The position numbers and the translations under genes were made by a program. A model generated the notes under the pieces. That model worked only from the letters and a program-made list of their open reading frames with translations. It searched no databases and was not told the origin of the DNA. From Pseudomonas lalkuanensis (GTDB lineage: Bacteria > Pseudomonadota > Gammaproteobacteria > Pseudomonadales > Pseudomonadaceae), in NCBI RefSeq assembly GCF_008807375.1, contig NZ_CP043311.1, positions 848,001 to 912,000 of the forward strand: 64,000 bases of DNA, given 5' to 3'. This document shows, piece by piece, positions 40,329 to 49,873 of the stretch (the first letter of the stretch is position 1; every line of letters begins with the position of its first letter).

Positions 40329-40824
40329 GGCATACGGCCGCCTCGGCTGGCTCTGGCTGACTGCCCTCGTGTTCGTGCTGGACCAGGCGAGCAAGTGGTT
40401 CTTCGAGAGCGAGCTCAACCTCTACCAGCAGATCGTGGTCATCCCCGACTATTTCAGCTGGACCCTGGCCTACAACACCGGCGCAGCCTTCAGCTTCCTG
40501 GCCGACAGTTCGGGCTGGCAGCGCTGGCTGTTCGCCCTGATCGCCCTGGTGGTCAGCGGCGTTCTGGTGGTATGGCTGAAGCGCCTGAAGCCCGAGGAAA
40601 CCTGGCTGGCCATAGCGCTGGCCCTGGTCCTGGGCGGCGCCCTCGGTAACCTCTACGACCGCGTGGTGCTTGGCCACGTGGTCGATTTCATCCTGGTGCA
40701 TTGGCAGAACCGCTGGTACTTCCCGGCGTTCAACCTGGCCGACAGCGCCATCACCGTCGGCGCCGTGATGCTGGCGCTGGATATGTTCAAAGCGAAGAAG
40801 TCCGGAGAACCTGCCCATGACTGA
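40321..40824 (+). CDS. lspA: lipoprotein signal peptidase (signal peptidase II)
   Basis: 167 residues, four membrane spans, inner membrane. Aspartic protease that removes the signal peptide from diacylated prolipoproteins. Conserved boxes: [35 protein letters not shown] (first catalytic Asp) and [14 protein letters not shown] (second). The start at 40321 overlaps the ileS stop by eight bases and its own stop overlaps fkpB by eight. The substrates include lipoproteins of this window such as BamD. Confidence 0.97.
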   Translation: MPKAYGRLGWLWLTALVFVLDQASKWFFESELNLYQQIVVIPDYFSWTLAYNTGAAFSFLADSSGWQRWLFALIALVVSGVLVVWLKRLKPEETWLAIALALVLGGALGNLYDRVVLGHVVDFILVHWQNRWYFPAFNLADSAITVGAVMLALDMFKAKKSGEPAHD

Positions 40825-41254
40825 ACATCGCATAGGGCCGGACATGGAAGTCACCCTGCATTTCGCCATCAAGCTGGATAACGGCGACGTGGTGGACAGC
40901 ACCTTCGAGAAGAACCCGGCCACCTTCAGGGTGGGTGACGGTAATCTGCTTCCAGGCTTCGAGAGCGTGCTCTTCGGCCTCAAGAGTGGCGACAAGCGCG
41001 TCCTGGCCATCGAACCCGAACAGGGTTTCGGCCAGCCCAACCCGCAGAATGTGCAGGTGATGCCCCGTGGCAACTTCCAGGACATGGAACTCTCCGAAGG
41101 CCTGCTGATCATTTTCAATGACGCCGCCAACGCCGAACTTCCCGGCGTGGTCAAGATGGTCGACGACACCCATGTGACCGTTGACTTCAACCACCCGCTG
41201 GCGGGCAAGCCGCTCTCCTTCGAGGTGGAGATCCTGTCGGTCAAGCCGGCCTGA
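40817..41254 (+). CDS. fkpB: FKBP-type peptidyl-prolyl isomerase, SlpA/FkpB type
   Basis: 145 residues of the SlyD/SlpA class: FKBP half-domain ([26 protein letters not shown]), inserted-in-flap domain ([22 protein letters not shown]) and [19 protein letters not shown]. No His-rich tail, so SlpA rather than SlyD. Cytosolic. The ATG overlaps the lspA stop. Constant neighbour of lspA and ispH across gammaproteobacteria. Confidence 0.94.
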   Translation: MTEHRIGPDMEVTLHFAIKLDNGDVVDSTFEKNPATFRVGDGNLLPGFESVLFGLKSGDKRVLAIEPEQGFGQPNPQNVQVMPRGNFQDMELSEGLLIIFNDAANAELPGVVKMVDDTHVTVDFNHPLAGKPLSFEVEILSVKPA

Positions 41255-41283
41255 TCTTCACGCGTTCGGACGAGGTAACCACC

Positions 41284-42228
41284 ATGCAAATCAAACTCGC
41301 CAACCCTCGCGGCTTCTGCGCCGGCGTCGATCGCGCCATCGAGATCGTCAACCGCGCCCTCGAGGTGTTCGGTCCGCCGATCTACGTGCGCCACGAAGTG
41401 GTGCACAACAAGTTCGTGGTCGAAGACCTGCGCGCCCGCGGTGCCGTGTTCGTCGAAGAACTCGACCAGGTGCCGGACAACGTGATTGTTATCTTCAGTG
41501 CCCATGGCGTTTCCCAGGCGGTCCGCCAGGAAGCCGCCCGGCGCGGCCTCAAGGTGTTCGACGCTACCTGCCCGCTGGTGACCAAGGTGCATATGGAAGT
41601 CGCGCGCTACAGCCGTGATGGCCGCGAATGCATCCTCATCGGCCACGCAGGCCACCCGGAAGTGGAAGGCACCATGGGCCAGTATGACGTCAGCAACGGC
41701 GGCGCCATCTACCTGGTGGAAGACGAGGCGGACGTCGAGCGGCTGCAAGTGCGCAATGCCGATGCCCTGTCGTTCGTCACCCAGACCACCCTGTCCATGG
41801 ACGACACCAGCCGCGTCATCGATGCGCTGCGCGCCAAGTTTCCCAACATCGGCGGTCCGCGCAAGGACGACATCTGCTACGCCACCCAGAATCGCCAGGA
41901 TGCGGTGAAGCAGCTTGCCAGCGACAGCGATGTGGTGCTGGTAGTCGGCAGCCCCAACAGCTCCAACTCCAATCGCCTGCGCGAACTCGCCGAGCGCATG
42001 GACACCCCGGCCTACCTGATCGATGGCGCCGAGGACCTCAAGCGCGAATGGTTCGACAACGTGAAGCGCGTCGGTATCACCGCCGGCGCATCCGCGCCTG
42101 AAGTGCTGGTACAAGGCGTGATCGAACAACTCCGCGAGTGGGGCGCCGAAGTCGCCGTCGAGTTGGATGGCCGGCCTGAGAACGTGACCTTCTCCATGCC
42201 GAAGGAGTTGCGGGTGAAGGCGGTGTAA
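41284..42228 (+). CDS. ispH: 4-hydroxy-3-methylbut-2-enyl diphosphate reductase
   Basis: 314 residues. Last step of the MEP isoprenoid pathway, giving IPP and DMAPP; Fe-S enzyme. Cluster cysteines lie in RGFCAGV (C12), DATCPLV (about 96) and in the [21 protein letters not shown] region; family motifs HEVVHN and [13 protein letters not shown] are intact, and [12 protein letters not shown] is near 270. GAGGTAACC precedes the ATG. Ends the operon; a symmetric terminator lies between it and pilE. Confidence 0.97.
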   Translation: MQIKLANPRGFCAGVDRAIEIVNRALEVFGPPIYVRHEVVHNKFVVEDLRARGAVFVEELDQVPDNVIVIFSAHGVSQAVRQEAARRGLKVFDATCPLVTKVHMEVARYSRDGRECILIGHAGHPEVEGTMGQYDVSNGGAIYLVEDEADVERLQVRNADALSFVTQTTLSMDDTSRVIDALRAKFPNIGGPRKDDICYATQNRQDAVKQLASDSDVVLVVGSPNSSNSNRLRELAERMDTPAYLIDGAEDLKREWFDNVKRVGITAGASAPEVLVQGVIEQLREWGAEVAVELDGRPENVTFSMPKELRVKAV

Positions 42229-42233
42229 AAATG

Positions 42234-42260
42234 AAAAGGCCGACTCGATGTCGGCCTTTT
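42234..42260. terminator. bidirectional terminator between ispH and pilE
   Basis: Perfect 11-base stem AAAAGGCCGAC / GTCGGCCTTTT around TCGAT, serving the two converging operons. Confidence 0.92.
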
Positions 42261-42270
42261 CGTATCTGTG

Positions 42271-42711
42271 CTACCAGCAGCTATCCACGTTGGATGTGCC
42301 GCTGATGCCTTTCACACCTCGACTGTTGAGCGTCAGGTTGCCACACGCGGTGTCTGACGCCTGAGCGCCTGCCCGGGTTGCGGTAAGAGCGACACAGTTG
42401 GCGATGGTCGTTCCAGCGCAGGCCGCGGCCTGGACAGTGTAACGACCCTCTGCGGATGGCACGGCAGCGTTTGCCGCGACGCCCAGACCGAGTCCCCCAC
42501 CTCCCAGGTTGGTCACATACGTCTGGTTCTGGGAGTAGTACCGTTCCTGCGCTTGCATGATTTCCAGCAGCTTGGCTTGGCCGTCAGTGCGTCCACTGCG
42601 CAGGACGTAGTTCTGATAGGAAGGGTAGGCGATCGCTGCAAGTATCGCGACGATCGCTACCGTTATCATCAGTTCGATCAGGGTGAAGCCCTGATTCTTG
42701 GATTTGTTCAC
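42271..42711 (-). CDS. pilE: minor pilin PilE
   Basis: 146 residues from a GTG start that overlaps the pilY1 stop (GTGA), with GGAGAG four bases upstream. The class III prepilin leader is short and basic (NKSKNQG) and is followed by [28 protein letters not shown]. PilD should cut after Gly and methylate Phe; Glu at +5 is present. The C-terminal part has Cys pairs ([23 protein letters not shown]). Last gene of the minor pilin operon; it joins the initiation complex at the pilus tip and may be built into the fibre. Confidence 0.93.
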   Translation of the reverse strand: MNKSKNQGFTLIELMITVAIVAILAAIAYPSYQNYVLRSGRTDGQAKLLEIMQAQERYYSQNQTYVTNLGGGGLGLGVAANAAVPSAEGRYTVQAAACAGTTIANCVALTATRAGAQASDTACGNLTLNSRGVKGISGTSNVDSCW

Positions 42712-45700
42712 TGTTCTCTCCAGTAGGTCGGCTGAATGTTGTTGCCAGGTCGGCAGAAGGGGACGTCCTTGCGGCATTCAACCGGAACATCATCAACGCA
42801 GCTGTTGGTCAGCGCGCATTGCTTGAATGGGTCTACTTCGGTACCGCTGATCAGGACGGAGCCGTCAGTGGTCGGTATCACCGTTGGGCTGGGGGCGATA
42901 CCGGGACGAACGAGGTTAACGCTACGGATCGGGACGGATTCGCCGTCGACCGTCTGCTGGTACAGGGCCGAGCCATCCACCAAGTTGGTGGCGTAAAGGC
43001 GGCTGGTTCCCACATCCGGTGCGCAGCCGGCAGTCTGTCCGGTAGGCAGGAAGGTATTGAAGAACAGCGCTCCCTGCAGCGTGATGGAGGCCGAAAGGAC
43101 CTTCTCCCCGGGCGCCAGTCGGATGAACCAACCGTCACTGCCATTCAGAAGGTCCGAATTCACCGTATAGCTGTTGCCAGGGGACAGGCTTGCGTAGAGC
43201 TGGTTGATTTGGTCGCGCAATGTGGGAATCTGGCTCTGGGCCACGCCGCGAGCGGCCAGAAGCAGATAGTTGTACGCCTCGAACCAGGTGAGGGTACCGT
43301 CCGCATCATTGGCGCGAGCGTCGGCAAGCTGGGCGGAGGTGAGCAGGTTGCTGCTTGCATCGTACGGGCGTGCCGCCAGTGTATCCATTTCACCTTGGAT
43401 GACATCCCGTTCGGCAATGGCGGTGTTCAGGCTCGCGGTGCGCGAATCCAGCGTTGCCGTCTGATTGCTGATCGATGTGGCGAGATTCTGCTCCTGGGCC
43501 GCCAATTCTTTCTGTTTGGTCGTCTCATCACGTGCCAGCAGGTCGCTCACGGCAAGGTTGCTGCCGGAGAGGTTGCTGATTCCCAGGCTGCCCAATTTGT
43601 CGTTCAAGGCATTGGACGCCGTGGTCAGCTCGCCTTGTTTCTGGTCGATCTGGCTCTGGTCGCTGTTTTGCATTGCCAGCAGCAGGTCATTCAGCGTTGT
43701 CACCAGGTTGTTCTGCAGCGTGCTGAGTTCAGCGCTGTTCGTATCGCTGATCAATGCGGTGCGCATGGTCAGATTCGGATCGGCGGGAGAACTGTCGTCC
43801 TCGGTGGTATCCGGATCGTCCGGTCGGCCGTAGAGCCCTTCCTGCAGGGCAACCAGTTCCTGCTGCAGGGTTGCGGTGGGTTGGCCCGCAGCGGCGGTGG
43901 CGGCAATGGCTTGCTGCTTCTGCTGAATGGCTGCTTCCTTGGTCGCGATTACGCCCTGGATGGACAATTGCGTGTTGTACAGCGAGGCCAGTTGGTTCTG
44001 GATGGTGGTTATCGCTGCAATCTGCGCGCTGTCTTTCAGTCCGACCAGCTTGTCCGTGAGGTCCTTGACCAGTCCCTGGGTTTCTACGACCTGGGTCTGC
44101 TGGTCATTGGCCGGGGCAATGCGCCCCAATTCAGACTCGAGGGCATCGATCGTGGCGCCCAGGGTGTCGAGCTCCTGGCGCAGGGTGGTTATCTCGGTGT
44201 TCTTGGCCAGGAGGGCGTCGCGTTTTGCGGTATGTCCGATGCTCACCTTGTACTGGTCGAAGTTCGCTTCTGCGGTCACCGCCGCAGTGTTGTATTGCTC
44301 GATCAGCGCGAGTTTCTGGTCGATTTCCTGCTTGGTCTGCTCGTACTCCGCATCGCTCAGATTGACGCCGGTCGCGTCCACCATGTTTGCCTCGGTCATC
44401 GTGGCATAGGTGGTCGGGGCAGAAAGGACGTTTCGATCACGCAAGGCGTAGAAACGGTCCACGGTGGTTTCGTTCAACGGGTGCTCGCGCCAGCCGCTGC
44501 CCAGGGCGATGGTGTAGTAAGTATTGCCGCCGCGCTCGCGTACCAGCGACACGTCCGGGGCATAGTAGAACCGACGGTTGCTTGAGGCGCTGTCATCGCT
44601 GGTGATCGAGTTGTCGTCGCCCAGGCGGGCGATTCGGCCTCCAGTGGCGAAGTTGGCGGCGCCGGTATTGTTCTGGCGAATATCGAAGCGGAACACCTGC
44701 CCCCTCATGTCAGCCATGAACATGGTGTCCACCAGGCCGTCACCGGTGATGTCGACCAGGGTCGGGCCGCCAGGAATGCTGTTGGTCATCGTGCTGATCG
44801 TGAGGTTGGCGCCCGTTTCGCTGGTATGCCCTGCACGCCACAGCAGGCTGCCGGTATCGGCGTCGACCATGTAGAGGGCATTGCCGTAGCTGTCGTTGCG
44901 CGGCAGGTTGGGGCTGTCATTGTCCTGGGTCGGATCATAGCCACCGGAGAAGAAGAGTACGGGCTTGATGGCTCCATTCCATTTGACCTTGGCCAGTTTG
45001 GCTGCGGACCAGGTCTGGCCGAGTTTCTCAAAGCCTGTGGTGCCGCCAGTACCGCCCTTGATTACCCATTTCAGCTTCGGCGAGTCGATGTCCAGCACAT
45101 TCAGCGCATAGTAGTTCCGGCCACCCCGGCGCATGCCCGCGATGACATTGACCCGGTTGGCGCTCCGGACATTCGCAACGGCATCGGCATACTCGACCCA
45201 GACGGTGATATGGCCATCAAGGCCATAGCGCTTGGTGTCCACGCCTTGCGGGTTCTGGTAGTAGTCCTTCAGATTGGGCAGTAGCTCTTTCGGGATGAAG
45301 GCAAATTTTTCCGCACCGTTGGTGGGGTCGACTGCGTGCAGCCCGCCCTGGTTGGTGCCGAAGAACATGTAGAGGGTTTCCTGCGGAGTGGTCGTGGAGT
45401 TGTCCACTCGGTAGGAAACCAGCTTGGGCTCGTTGTGCAGCAGGTCGCCTATGAACAGGTTGTTGCCAACGACATTTCCATCCTTGTCCAGCTCATTGCC
45501 TCGCGCCCAGTTGATGATCTGGGTGCGCATTTGAGCCGTCATGTTCTGGTCGCCGAGCATGGTGGCCGTGACATGGTTGCCCGCAGTGCCGGTGACGAGC
45601 GGATAGCTGCTCAGGGTCGCCGAGGTGGACCCTGGCGGGAGTTCCGCACCTGTATAAGTGTAGAGCTTGCGGGTCGTCGGGGTGGTGAGCTGGCTGGATG

Positions 45701-46997
45701 CGCCGCCCTTGCTGACGTCGGCGCCATCCACGGTGGGGCTCCACCAACTCTGGGCTGTGGTCTTGAAGAAGCCGGCGTCATCGCCGCTGTAGCTGATCGC
45801 TGCGCGCCCATTGGCGTCCTGAATCTCTGCAGCACCGTTGGCGTCCTTGCCCAGCTTGTAACGCTTGACGTTGCCCGGCCAGCGGCTGCCCTGGGCCGGG
45901 CGGAACAGCGCGTAGTACAGCTCGTTGCGATAACCGATGTTGTTGTAGGCGCTCACCGAGACTGTGGGCGTCGTGAACGTGGTGTTCTGCGCAAGGATCT
46001 CGTTGAGGATGGTGCGCAGTGATTTGATCAGGCCGGACACGTCGTCAGCCGTGTAGTACTTGCCGCCACCGCGTGTTGCCGTACTTTCGAGCAACGGGCT
46101 GTCTTCGAAGAAACCGATGGTGTGGGTGGTGACGGTCTGCTTGCCGTCCTGGATGCTGGATTGATCTTCCTCGAATAGGTACTCCGATAGTTCATCCATG
46201 CATTCGCCGTTGTTGTTACCGCAACTTTTGCCCGTCAGGGAGCGGATGGCATCCGATGCATCCGTGTCACCGGTGGGGGCGCCGTCCGTCAGGTAAATGA
46301 TGTGGTTCTTCTGGCAGGAGCTCTCGATCGGCGAAATGTACTTGGCGTTATTTCGGCTATAGGACGTGCTGAGATTGCTGTATTCGGTGATGTTGCTGCC
46401 GGTATAGGACTGGCGCACGCTAGGCGTGAAGACCGTTGGAGGGTTCGAGCCCTCGGTGTCCTTGGTCGAGCTGGTAAGCCCATAGTAGACACGGTCTCCC
46501 CGATAGTAGCGCGCGGCTTCGTATAGCGTTTCCGACAGGGGGGTGTTGCCGTTCGCGCGATACCGATTTAGGCGCTGGATGATGGTGTCGGCACCGTCGG
46601 TGATGGGAGCGATGGGGTAGGTGATCATGCCGCCCTGGGCCTGCATGTCGAAGCGCATCAGGCCGAAGTTGATTTTCCCATCCGCCTTGAGTTCATTGAT
46701 GAGCTCTGCGGTTACCAGCTTGACGACGCCGAGGCGACTGAGTTTCGCGTTTCTGCCGCTTCCGTCGCAAAGATCGATAATGGTGCTTCCCGCTGTGCAG
46801 GTTGTACCTGTTACACCACTGGACATAGAGCCGGACGTGTCGAGCACCAGCAGCACGTTGGGGTTGGTTTTCTTGTCTGCCTTCGGAGTGAGGCCAACGT
46901 AGATCTCGGTGTCGTCGGCCAGGGCTACGGTGGCGGAGATGCTCATGTACAGGAAGGCCGCACCAGCGCTGATCAGAGATTGGGCGAATGGCTTCAT
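42708..46997 (-). CDS. pilY1: PilY1 type IV pilus tip adhesin with a large coiled-coil insertion
   Basis: 1429 residues, against about 1160 in PAO1 PilY1. Signal peptide ([13 protein letters not shown]), then a von Willebrand A-like domain with an intact MIDAS opening, DTSGS at residues 53-57. The C-terminal part is the PilY1 beta-propeller: [26 protein letters not shown] strands and a calcium loop DITGDGLVD (749-757). Between about residue 880 and 1280 (about 43158-44360 on the DNA) the frame continues into about 400 residues of predicted helix rich in Gln, Ala, Leu and Thr, with an EF-hand-like loop near its end. The known propeller sequence then resumes at [14 protein letters not shown] (1289 on). 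No frameshift. It overlaps pilE by four bases. Role: pilus assembly, surface sensing and adhesion. Confidence 0.93.
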   Translation of the reverse strand: MKPFAQSLISAGAAFLYMSISATVALADDTEIYVGLTPKADKKTNPNVLLVLDTSGSMSSGVTGTTCTAGSTIIDLCDGSGRNAKLSRLGVVKLVTAELINELKADGKINFGLMRFDMQAQGGMITYPIAPITDGADTIIQRLNRYRANGNTPLSETLYEAARYYRGDRVYYGLTSSTKDTEGSNPPTVFTPSVRQSYTGSNITEYSNLSTSYSRNNAKYISPIESSCQKNHIIYLTDGAPTGDTDASDAIRSLTGKSCGNNNGECMDELSEYLFEEDQSSIQDGKQTVTTHTIGFFEDSPLLESTATRGGGKYYTADDVSGLIKSLRTILNEILAQNTTFTTPTVSVSAYNNIGYRNELYYALFRPAQGSRWPGNVKRYKLGKDANGAAEIQDANGRAAISYSGDDAGFFKTTAQSWWSPTVDGADVSKGGASSQLTTPTTRKLYTYTGAELPPGSTSATLSSYPLVTGTAGNHVTATMLGDQNMTAQMRTQIINWARGNELDKDGNVVGNNLFIGDLLHNEPKLVSYRVDNSTTTPQETLYMFFGTNQGGLHAVDPTNGAEKFAFIPKELLPNLKDYYQNPQGVDTKRYGLDGHITVWVEYADAVANVRSANRVNVIAGMRRGGRNYYALNVLDIDSPKLKWVIKGGTGGTTGFEKLGQTWSAAKLAKVKWNGAIKPVLFFSGGYDPTQDNDSPNLPRNDSYGNALYMVDADTGSLLWRAGHTSETGANLTISTMTNSIPGGPTLVDITGDGLVDTMFMADMRGQVFRFDIRQNNTGAANFATGGRIARLGDDNSITSDDSASSNRRFYYAPDVSLVRERGGNTYYTIALGSGWREHPLNETTVDRFYALRDRNVLSAPTTYATMTEANMVDATGVNLSDAEYEQTKQEIDQKLALIEQYNTAAVTAEANFDQYKVSIGHTAKRDALLAKNTEITTLRQELDTLGATIDALESELGRIAPANDQQTQVVETQGLVKDLTDKLVGLKDSAQIAAITTIQNQLASLYNTQLSIQGVIATKEAAIQQKQQAIAATAAAGQPTATLQQELVALQEGLYGRPDDPDTTEDDSSPADPNLTMRTALISDTNSAELSTLQNNLVTTLNDLLLAMQNSDQSQIDQKQGELTTASNALNDKLGSLGISNLSGSNLAVSDLLARDETTKQKELAAQEQNLATSISNQTATLDSRTASLNTAIAERDVIQGEMDTLAARPYDASSNLLTSAQLADARANDADGTLTWFEAYNYLLLAARGVAQSQIPTLRDQINQLYASLSPGNSYTVNSDLLNGSDGWFIRLAPGEKVLSASITLQGALFFNTFLPTGQTAGCAPDVGTSRLYATNLVDGSALYQQTVDGESVPIRSVNLVRPGIAPSPTVIPTTDGSVLISGTEVDPFKQCALTNSCVDDVPVECRKDVPFCRPGNNIQPTYWREQ

Positions 46998-47009
46998 TGT
47001 CGTGTCTTC

Positions 47010-47321
47010 TCAGTAGGTGCTGATGCGCGAGAGGGTTGTCGGGGTGCCGGCTTCGGCGAATACGTCGGCGCGCCAGCGCGCCTGTGTGAACAGTCGCTCG
47101 AGGGTGGAGACACTGCCGTTGATCCTGATCACCGAGGTCGCGGTGATGGTCATCTTCACCGGAGTGCAGCTTTCGCATTCGTACACCAGCAGGTATTGCT
47201 CCTGTGGCGCCGAGACGGTGAGGACAGTCGCCCCCTCGTAGATGACAGTCCCGTCATCCTGGAAAGCGCCCATCGCCATCGTGGAAAGGAGGAGCAGGCC
47301 GATTGCGAGATATGTCTTCAT
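47010..47321 (-). CDS. small secreted protein of the minor pilin operon, unrecognised
   Basis: 103 residues with a signal peptide (TYLAIGLLLLSTMAMGA). Mature part is beta-rich, with one CxxC-like pair (YECESCTPVKMTITATSVIRING). ATG at 47321 has AGGAAG about six bases upstream; an ATG 15 bases earlier has none. It lies between pilX and pilY1, 12 bases before pilY1. PAO1 has its small pilY2 gene after pilY1; here nothing lies between pilY1 and pilE. I cannot tell whether this is a relocated, diverged PilY2 or a different protein. Confidence 0.75.
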   Translation of the reverse strand: MKTYLAIGLLLLSTMAMGAFQDDGTVIYEGATVLTVSAPQEQYLLVYECESCTPVKMTITATSVIRINGSVSTLERLFTQARWRADVFAEAGTPTTLSRISTY

Positions 47322-47332
47322 GACAGTCTTCC

Positions 47333-47830
47333 TCATGGTTTCGGCATCTGTATGTTGAAGCCTTGGACCTGGTCCGAATAGGCACCGCTTGTGAGCTCGC
47401 GTTTGACGTTCAGCTCGAAGGCGTAGTTGTAGAACTTGTCCAGACTGCTGCTTTCGGCCACGCGCTCGCCCAGATAGGTGAGATTTACGTTGGTGTTCCC
47501 ACCCGGGATGTTCGTGCTGTTCAGGCGAGTAGTCAGGTTCGTCAATGGCTGCCGTTTCTCGGGGAGCCTGGAGTCCACGGGGGATACACGCGGGCGGTCG
47601 AATGCCCGGACGCTGTCGATGCGGGTCGCGTCCTTGCGCAGAAATTCGAGTTGAGCCCGGATCTCGCTATACGAAGTCTGAAAGGCCGCGCCACGGAACT
47701 GGGCGTTGCTGGACATGCGCTCTTCGGTGGTGGACATCGTGAACGCCGCTATGCCCGCGGCGGTGAGTACCGCCAGGAACACCAGGGCGATGATCAGGCT
47801 GGAGCCCTTCTGGCTGGGGAAAATGGCCAT
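47333..47830 (-). CDS. pilX: minor pilin PilX
   Basis: 165 residues. Leader PSQKG then SSLIIALVFLAVLTAAGIAAFTMSTTEERMSSNAQFR, the PilX N-terminal motif: no Glu at +5, which is normal for PilX and related GspK-like pilins, and the TEERM helix exit. The rest is a soluble domain without recognisable Cys pairs. Follows pilW by nine bases and precedes the small secreted gene by eleven. PilX is needed for assembly of the tip complex with PilV, PilW, FimU and PilY1. Confidence 0.88.
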   Translation of the reverse strand: MAIFPSQKGSSLIIALVFLAVLTAAGIAAFTMSTTEERMSSNAQFRGAAFQTSYSEIRAQLEFLRKDATRIDSVRAFDRPRVSPVDSRLPEKRQPLTNLTTRLNSTNIPGGNTNVNLTYLGERVAESSSLDKFYNYAFELNVKRELTSGAYSDQVQGFNIQMPKP

Positions 47831-47839
47831 CGCTGGTCC

Positions 47840-48649
47840 TTAGTCGAGATTGTGGAAGCGGACTGTGGTGGTGAATACCTGGCGGGTCAGTCCGTCGTTT
47901 GGTGCAGTCACCCGGGCATCGAGCAGGGTGAACTCGCTCGGATTGGCCGCGTCGCCCGAAGCTCGGGTCATGGAACTGGCGAGCACGGCGATGCGAACGG
48001 CACTGACGCTGGACCAGTTGGTAACGCGGTTGGCAGATACGAACTGATTGACGCTCTGGGGGTCGCCAGAAGTGCTCACGCCATAGAGCAATTGCAGGTT
48101 TTCCACGCCGTCTACCAGGCGTACGGTCTGGAAGGTCGTCGGATCTGTCACGTCGAAGGTGGTGCAGGCCAGGGACGGATAGCGGTTGTTGGCGTCCGCC
48201 GCTGCGATGTGGAACACGTTGGCGATCACGGTGTCTTCCGCTACGTCATTGCCGGCACAGTCCCTGCGCCGGGCTGTGCTGGTGGGGTCATCCTTAATCT
48301 CCGCTGGCTGGAGAACGAAGGCCACCTGATCGCTGCTGGCACCGTTTGCCGTGCAGTGTGCGTCGGCGGTGCTTGGCCAGTTGCAATTGGTATCGGCTAG
48401 CGGCAGGCGCTTGTTGATCAGCAGGTAGGGTTCCAGGTATCCGGCCTGGCGAGCGCTCTGCGCGATGAATTCCAGGGCGAACCGACCGTTCTCCTGAGTC
48501 CGAGCCAGGGATTCGGCCATGGAGTAGGTGCGGCTGCTGGAGAGAAATACCTGGAGCACCCCGCCAATCAGAATCGTGCTGAGCAGCAGCGCGATCATCA
48601 ACTCTACGATTGTCACGCCGGCCTGATGCCGGTACTTGATCTGTTTCAT
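47840..48649 (-). CDS. pilW: minor pilin PilW
   Basis: 269 residues. Prepilin leader MKQIKYRHQAG cut before VTIVELMIALLLSTILIGGVLQVFLSS (Glu +5 present). The long C-terminal domain has Cys residues in DTNCNWPSTADAHC, RRDCAGND and LACTTFD. The size and the motif SRTYSMAESLARTQENGRFALEFIAQSARQAGY fit PilW. Four bases separate it from pilV. Confidence 0.92.
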   Translation of the reverse strand: MKQIKYRHQAGVTIVELMIALLLSTILIGGVLQVFLSSSRTYSMAESLARTQENGRFALEFIAQSARQAGYLEPYLLINKRLPLADTNCNWPSTADAHCTANGASSDQVAFVLQPAEIKDDPTSTARRRDCAGNDVAEDTVIANVFHIAAADANNRYPSLACTTFDVTDPTTFQTVRLVDGVENLQLLYGVSTSGDPQSVNQFVSANRVTNWSSVSAVRIAVLASSMTRASGDAANPSEFTLLDARVTAPNDGLTRQVFTTTVRFHNLD

Positions 48650-48653
48650 GCAC

Positions 48654-49253
48654 TCACTTCCTGATCGTCATCTGGGCCGACTGATTGTCGCCATCGCTAT
48701 TGGCGGCGTTCTGTCCACCTTTGCCTCTCCAGGAGAGCGTCAGGTCGAGTGAGTCATTCACCGTGTCTCCGTTGGAGTCGCGCGCGGCGATGTTGAGGGC
48801 CTGAATATTGATGAAGTCGCGGCTGTTACTGCGGATGAGTTTGGCGGTGTTGTTGGCCTGATAGGTCGCAGTGTCCCGATAGCGGCAAACCGCTTCCCAG
48901 CGATCGAAACTGGCCATCTGCGCCGCGGTGCAGCTGCTTCCATTGACCTTCGCACCCGTCGCGGCGTTATAGAAATCGGCGCAGGCAGGGTTTGGCAGCG
49001 CACTGCAGTTCGGGGCTGCACCACTGTAGTCGGCGATCGTCGCGTTGCCATTGGCATAGATGCGATCCGCGAAATCCTGCAGCAGCCAGGTCGCGTGGGC
49101 GCGTTGAACACCATCGTTGGTGCCTTGAAGGGCCTTGAGCTGGAGTCCGGCCAGACCGAGCAAGCCGATGGTGAAGACCAGAAGGGTTACCAGGACTTCG
49201 ATCATGGTGATGCCTGATTGCCGAAATCCCGAATTTTGGAATGAGGAGCTCAT
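48654..49253 (-). CDS. pilV: minor pilin PilV
   Basis: 199 residues. Leader SSSFQNSGFRQSG followed by ITMIEVLVTLLVFTIGLLGLAGLQLKAL, the PilV signature with Glu at +5. Soluble domain has Cys in PNCSALPNPACADF, SSCTAAQ and AVCRYRD. GATCATGG-rich neighbourhood and the 9-base gap to fimU mark one operon. Part of the primed tip complex with PilY1. Confidence 0.92.
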   Translation of the reverse strand: MSSSFQNSGFRQSGITMIEVLVTLLVFTIGLLGLAGLQLKALQGTNDGVQRAHATWLLQDFADRIYANGNATIADYSGAAPNCSALPNPACADFYNAATGAKVNGSSCTAAQMASFDRWEAVCRYRDTATYQANNTAKLIRSNSRDFINIQALNIAARDSNGDTVNDSLDLTLSWRGKGGQNAANSDGDNQSAQMTIRK

Positions 49254-49262
49254 TGAAGGTCC

Positions 49263-49787
49263 TTAGCAGTCGTCGGCAGGATTGATTGCTGCTATCGATA
49301 CACGACCGATCGCATCCAGGGTCAGGCAACGCGCACGCTTGCCCGTTGCGGAAAGGTTGTCCGCGCTGACCTTTATTCCTCCAGACACTGCCGGATCGCG
49401 AGTGCCGTCGCGCCGGAAAGTGAGCACGTTGCCTGTCTGGACATAGTCGCTGTCGATTTCCACACCTGCGGGCACGGCGTCATATCTGCGCAGCACGTCA
49501 CCATTGCAGTTGCTCAGCTCACCGAGAACCACGCACCAGCCCTGGTTCCAGCCGTTGGTACTGTTGGTAACCGGAACGACTCGGATGCGCCGGTTCTTGG
49601 CTGTAGCTTCGGAACGGGCGAATTGAAGAGCCGTCGACAGTGCAGTGGCCTGACCGGCCACTCGTTGATTCAGGAGAAAGGTGCCCATCGAGGGAACTGC
49701 GAGGGAAGTGATGATTGCGAGGAGCGCGATCGCTATCATGAGTTCGATAAGCGTAAAGCCGCGAGATTCAGGCATTTGCTGATCCAT
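49263..49787 (-). CDS. fimU: minor pilin FimU
   Basis: 174 residues. GspH/FimT family: leader MDQQMPESRG, then [28 protein letters not shown] with Glu +5. Body with QWCVVLGELSNCNGD-like Cys pattern (WCVVL, SNCNG, ARCLTL) and a C-terminal DDC. Start at 49787 has AGG nine bases upstream; ATG at 49775 is a second choice. Connects the tip complex to the major pilin in the P. aeruginosa model. Precedes pilV. Confidence 0.9.
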   Translation of the reverse strand: MDQQMPESRGFTLIELMIAIALLAIITSLAVPSMGTFLLNQRVAGQATALSTALQFARSEATAKNRRIRVVPVTNSTNGWNQGWCVVLGELSNCNGDVLRRYDAVPAGVEIDSDYVQTGNVLTFRRDGTRDPAVSGGIKVSADNLSATGKRARCLTLDAIGRVSIAAINPADDC

Positions 49788-49873
49788 GCTGATAAGCCTA
49801 GGGGTGAGCATAAGCAGGCTAATTATCGTCTCAATGCTCTCTGGATAGTCGGAAGGATCGTAAGGGTGAGCGG

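Noticed and set aside
42708..46997. The long pilY1 being a fusion of two genes or a frameshift artefact
   Set aside because: A single uninterrupted frame; propeller sequence continues on both sides of the insert.
47333..47830. Lack of Glu at +5 in PilX as a defect
   Set aside because: PilX and GspK-like pilins normally lack it.
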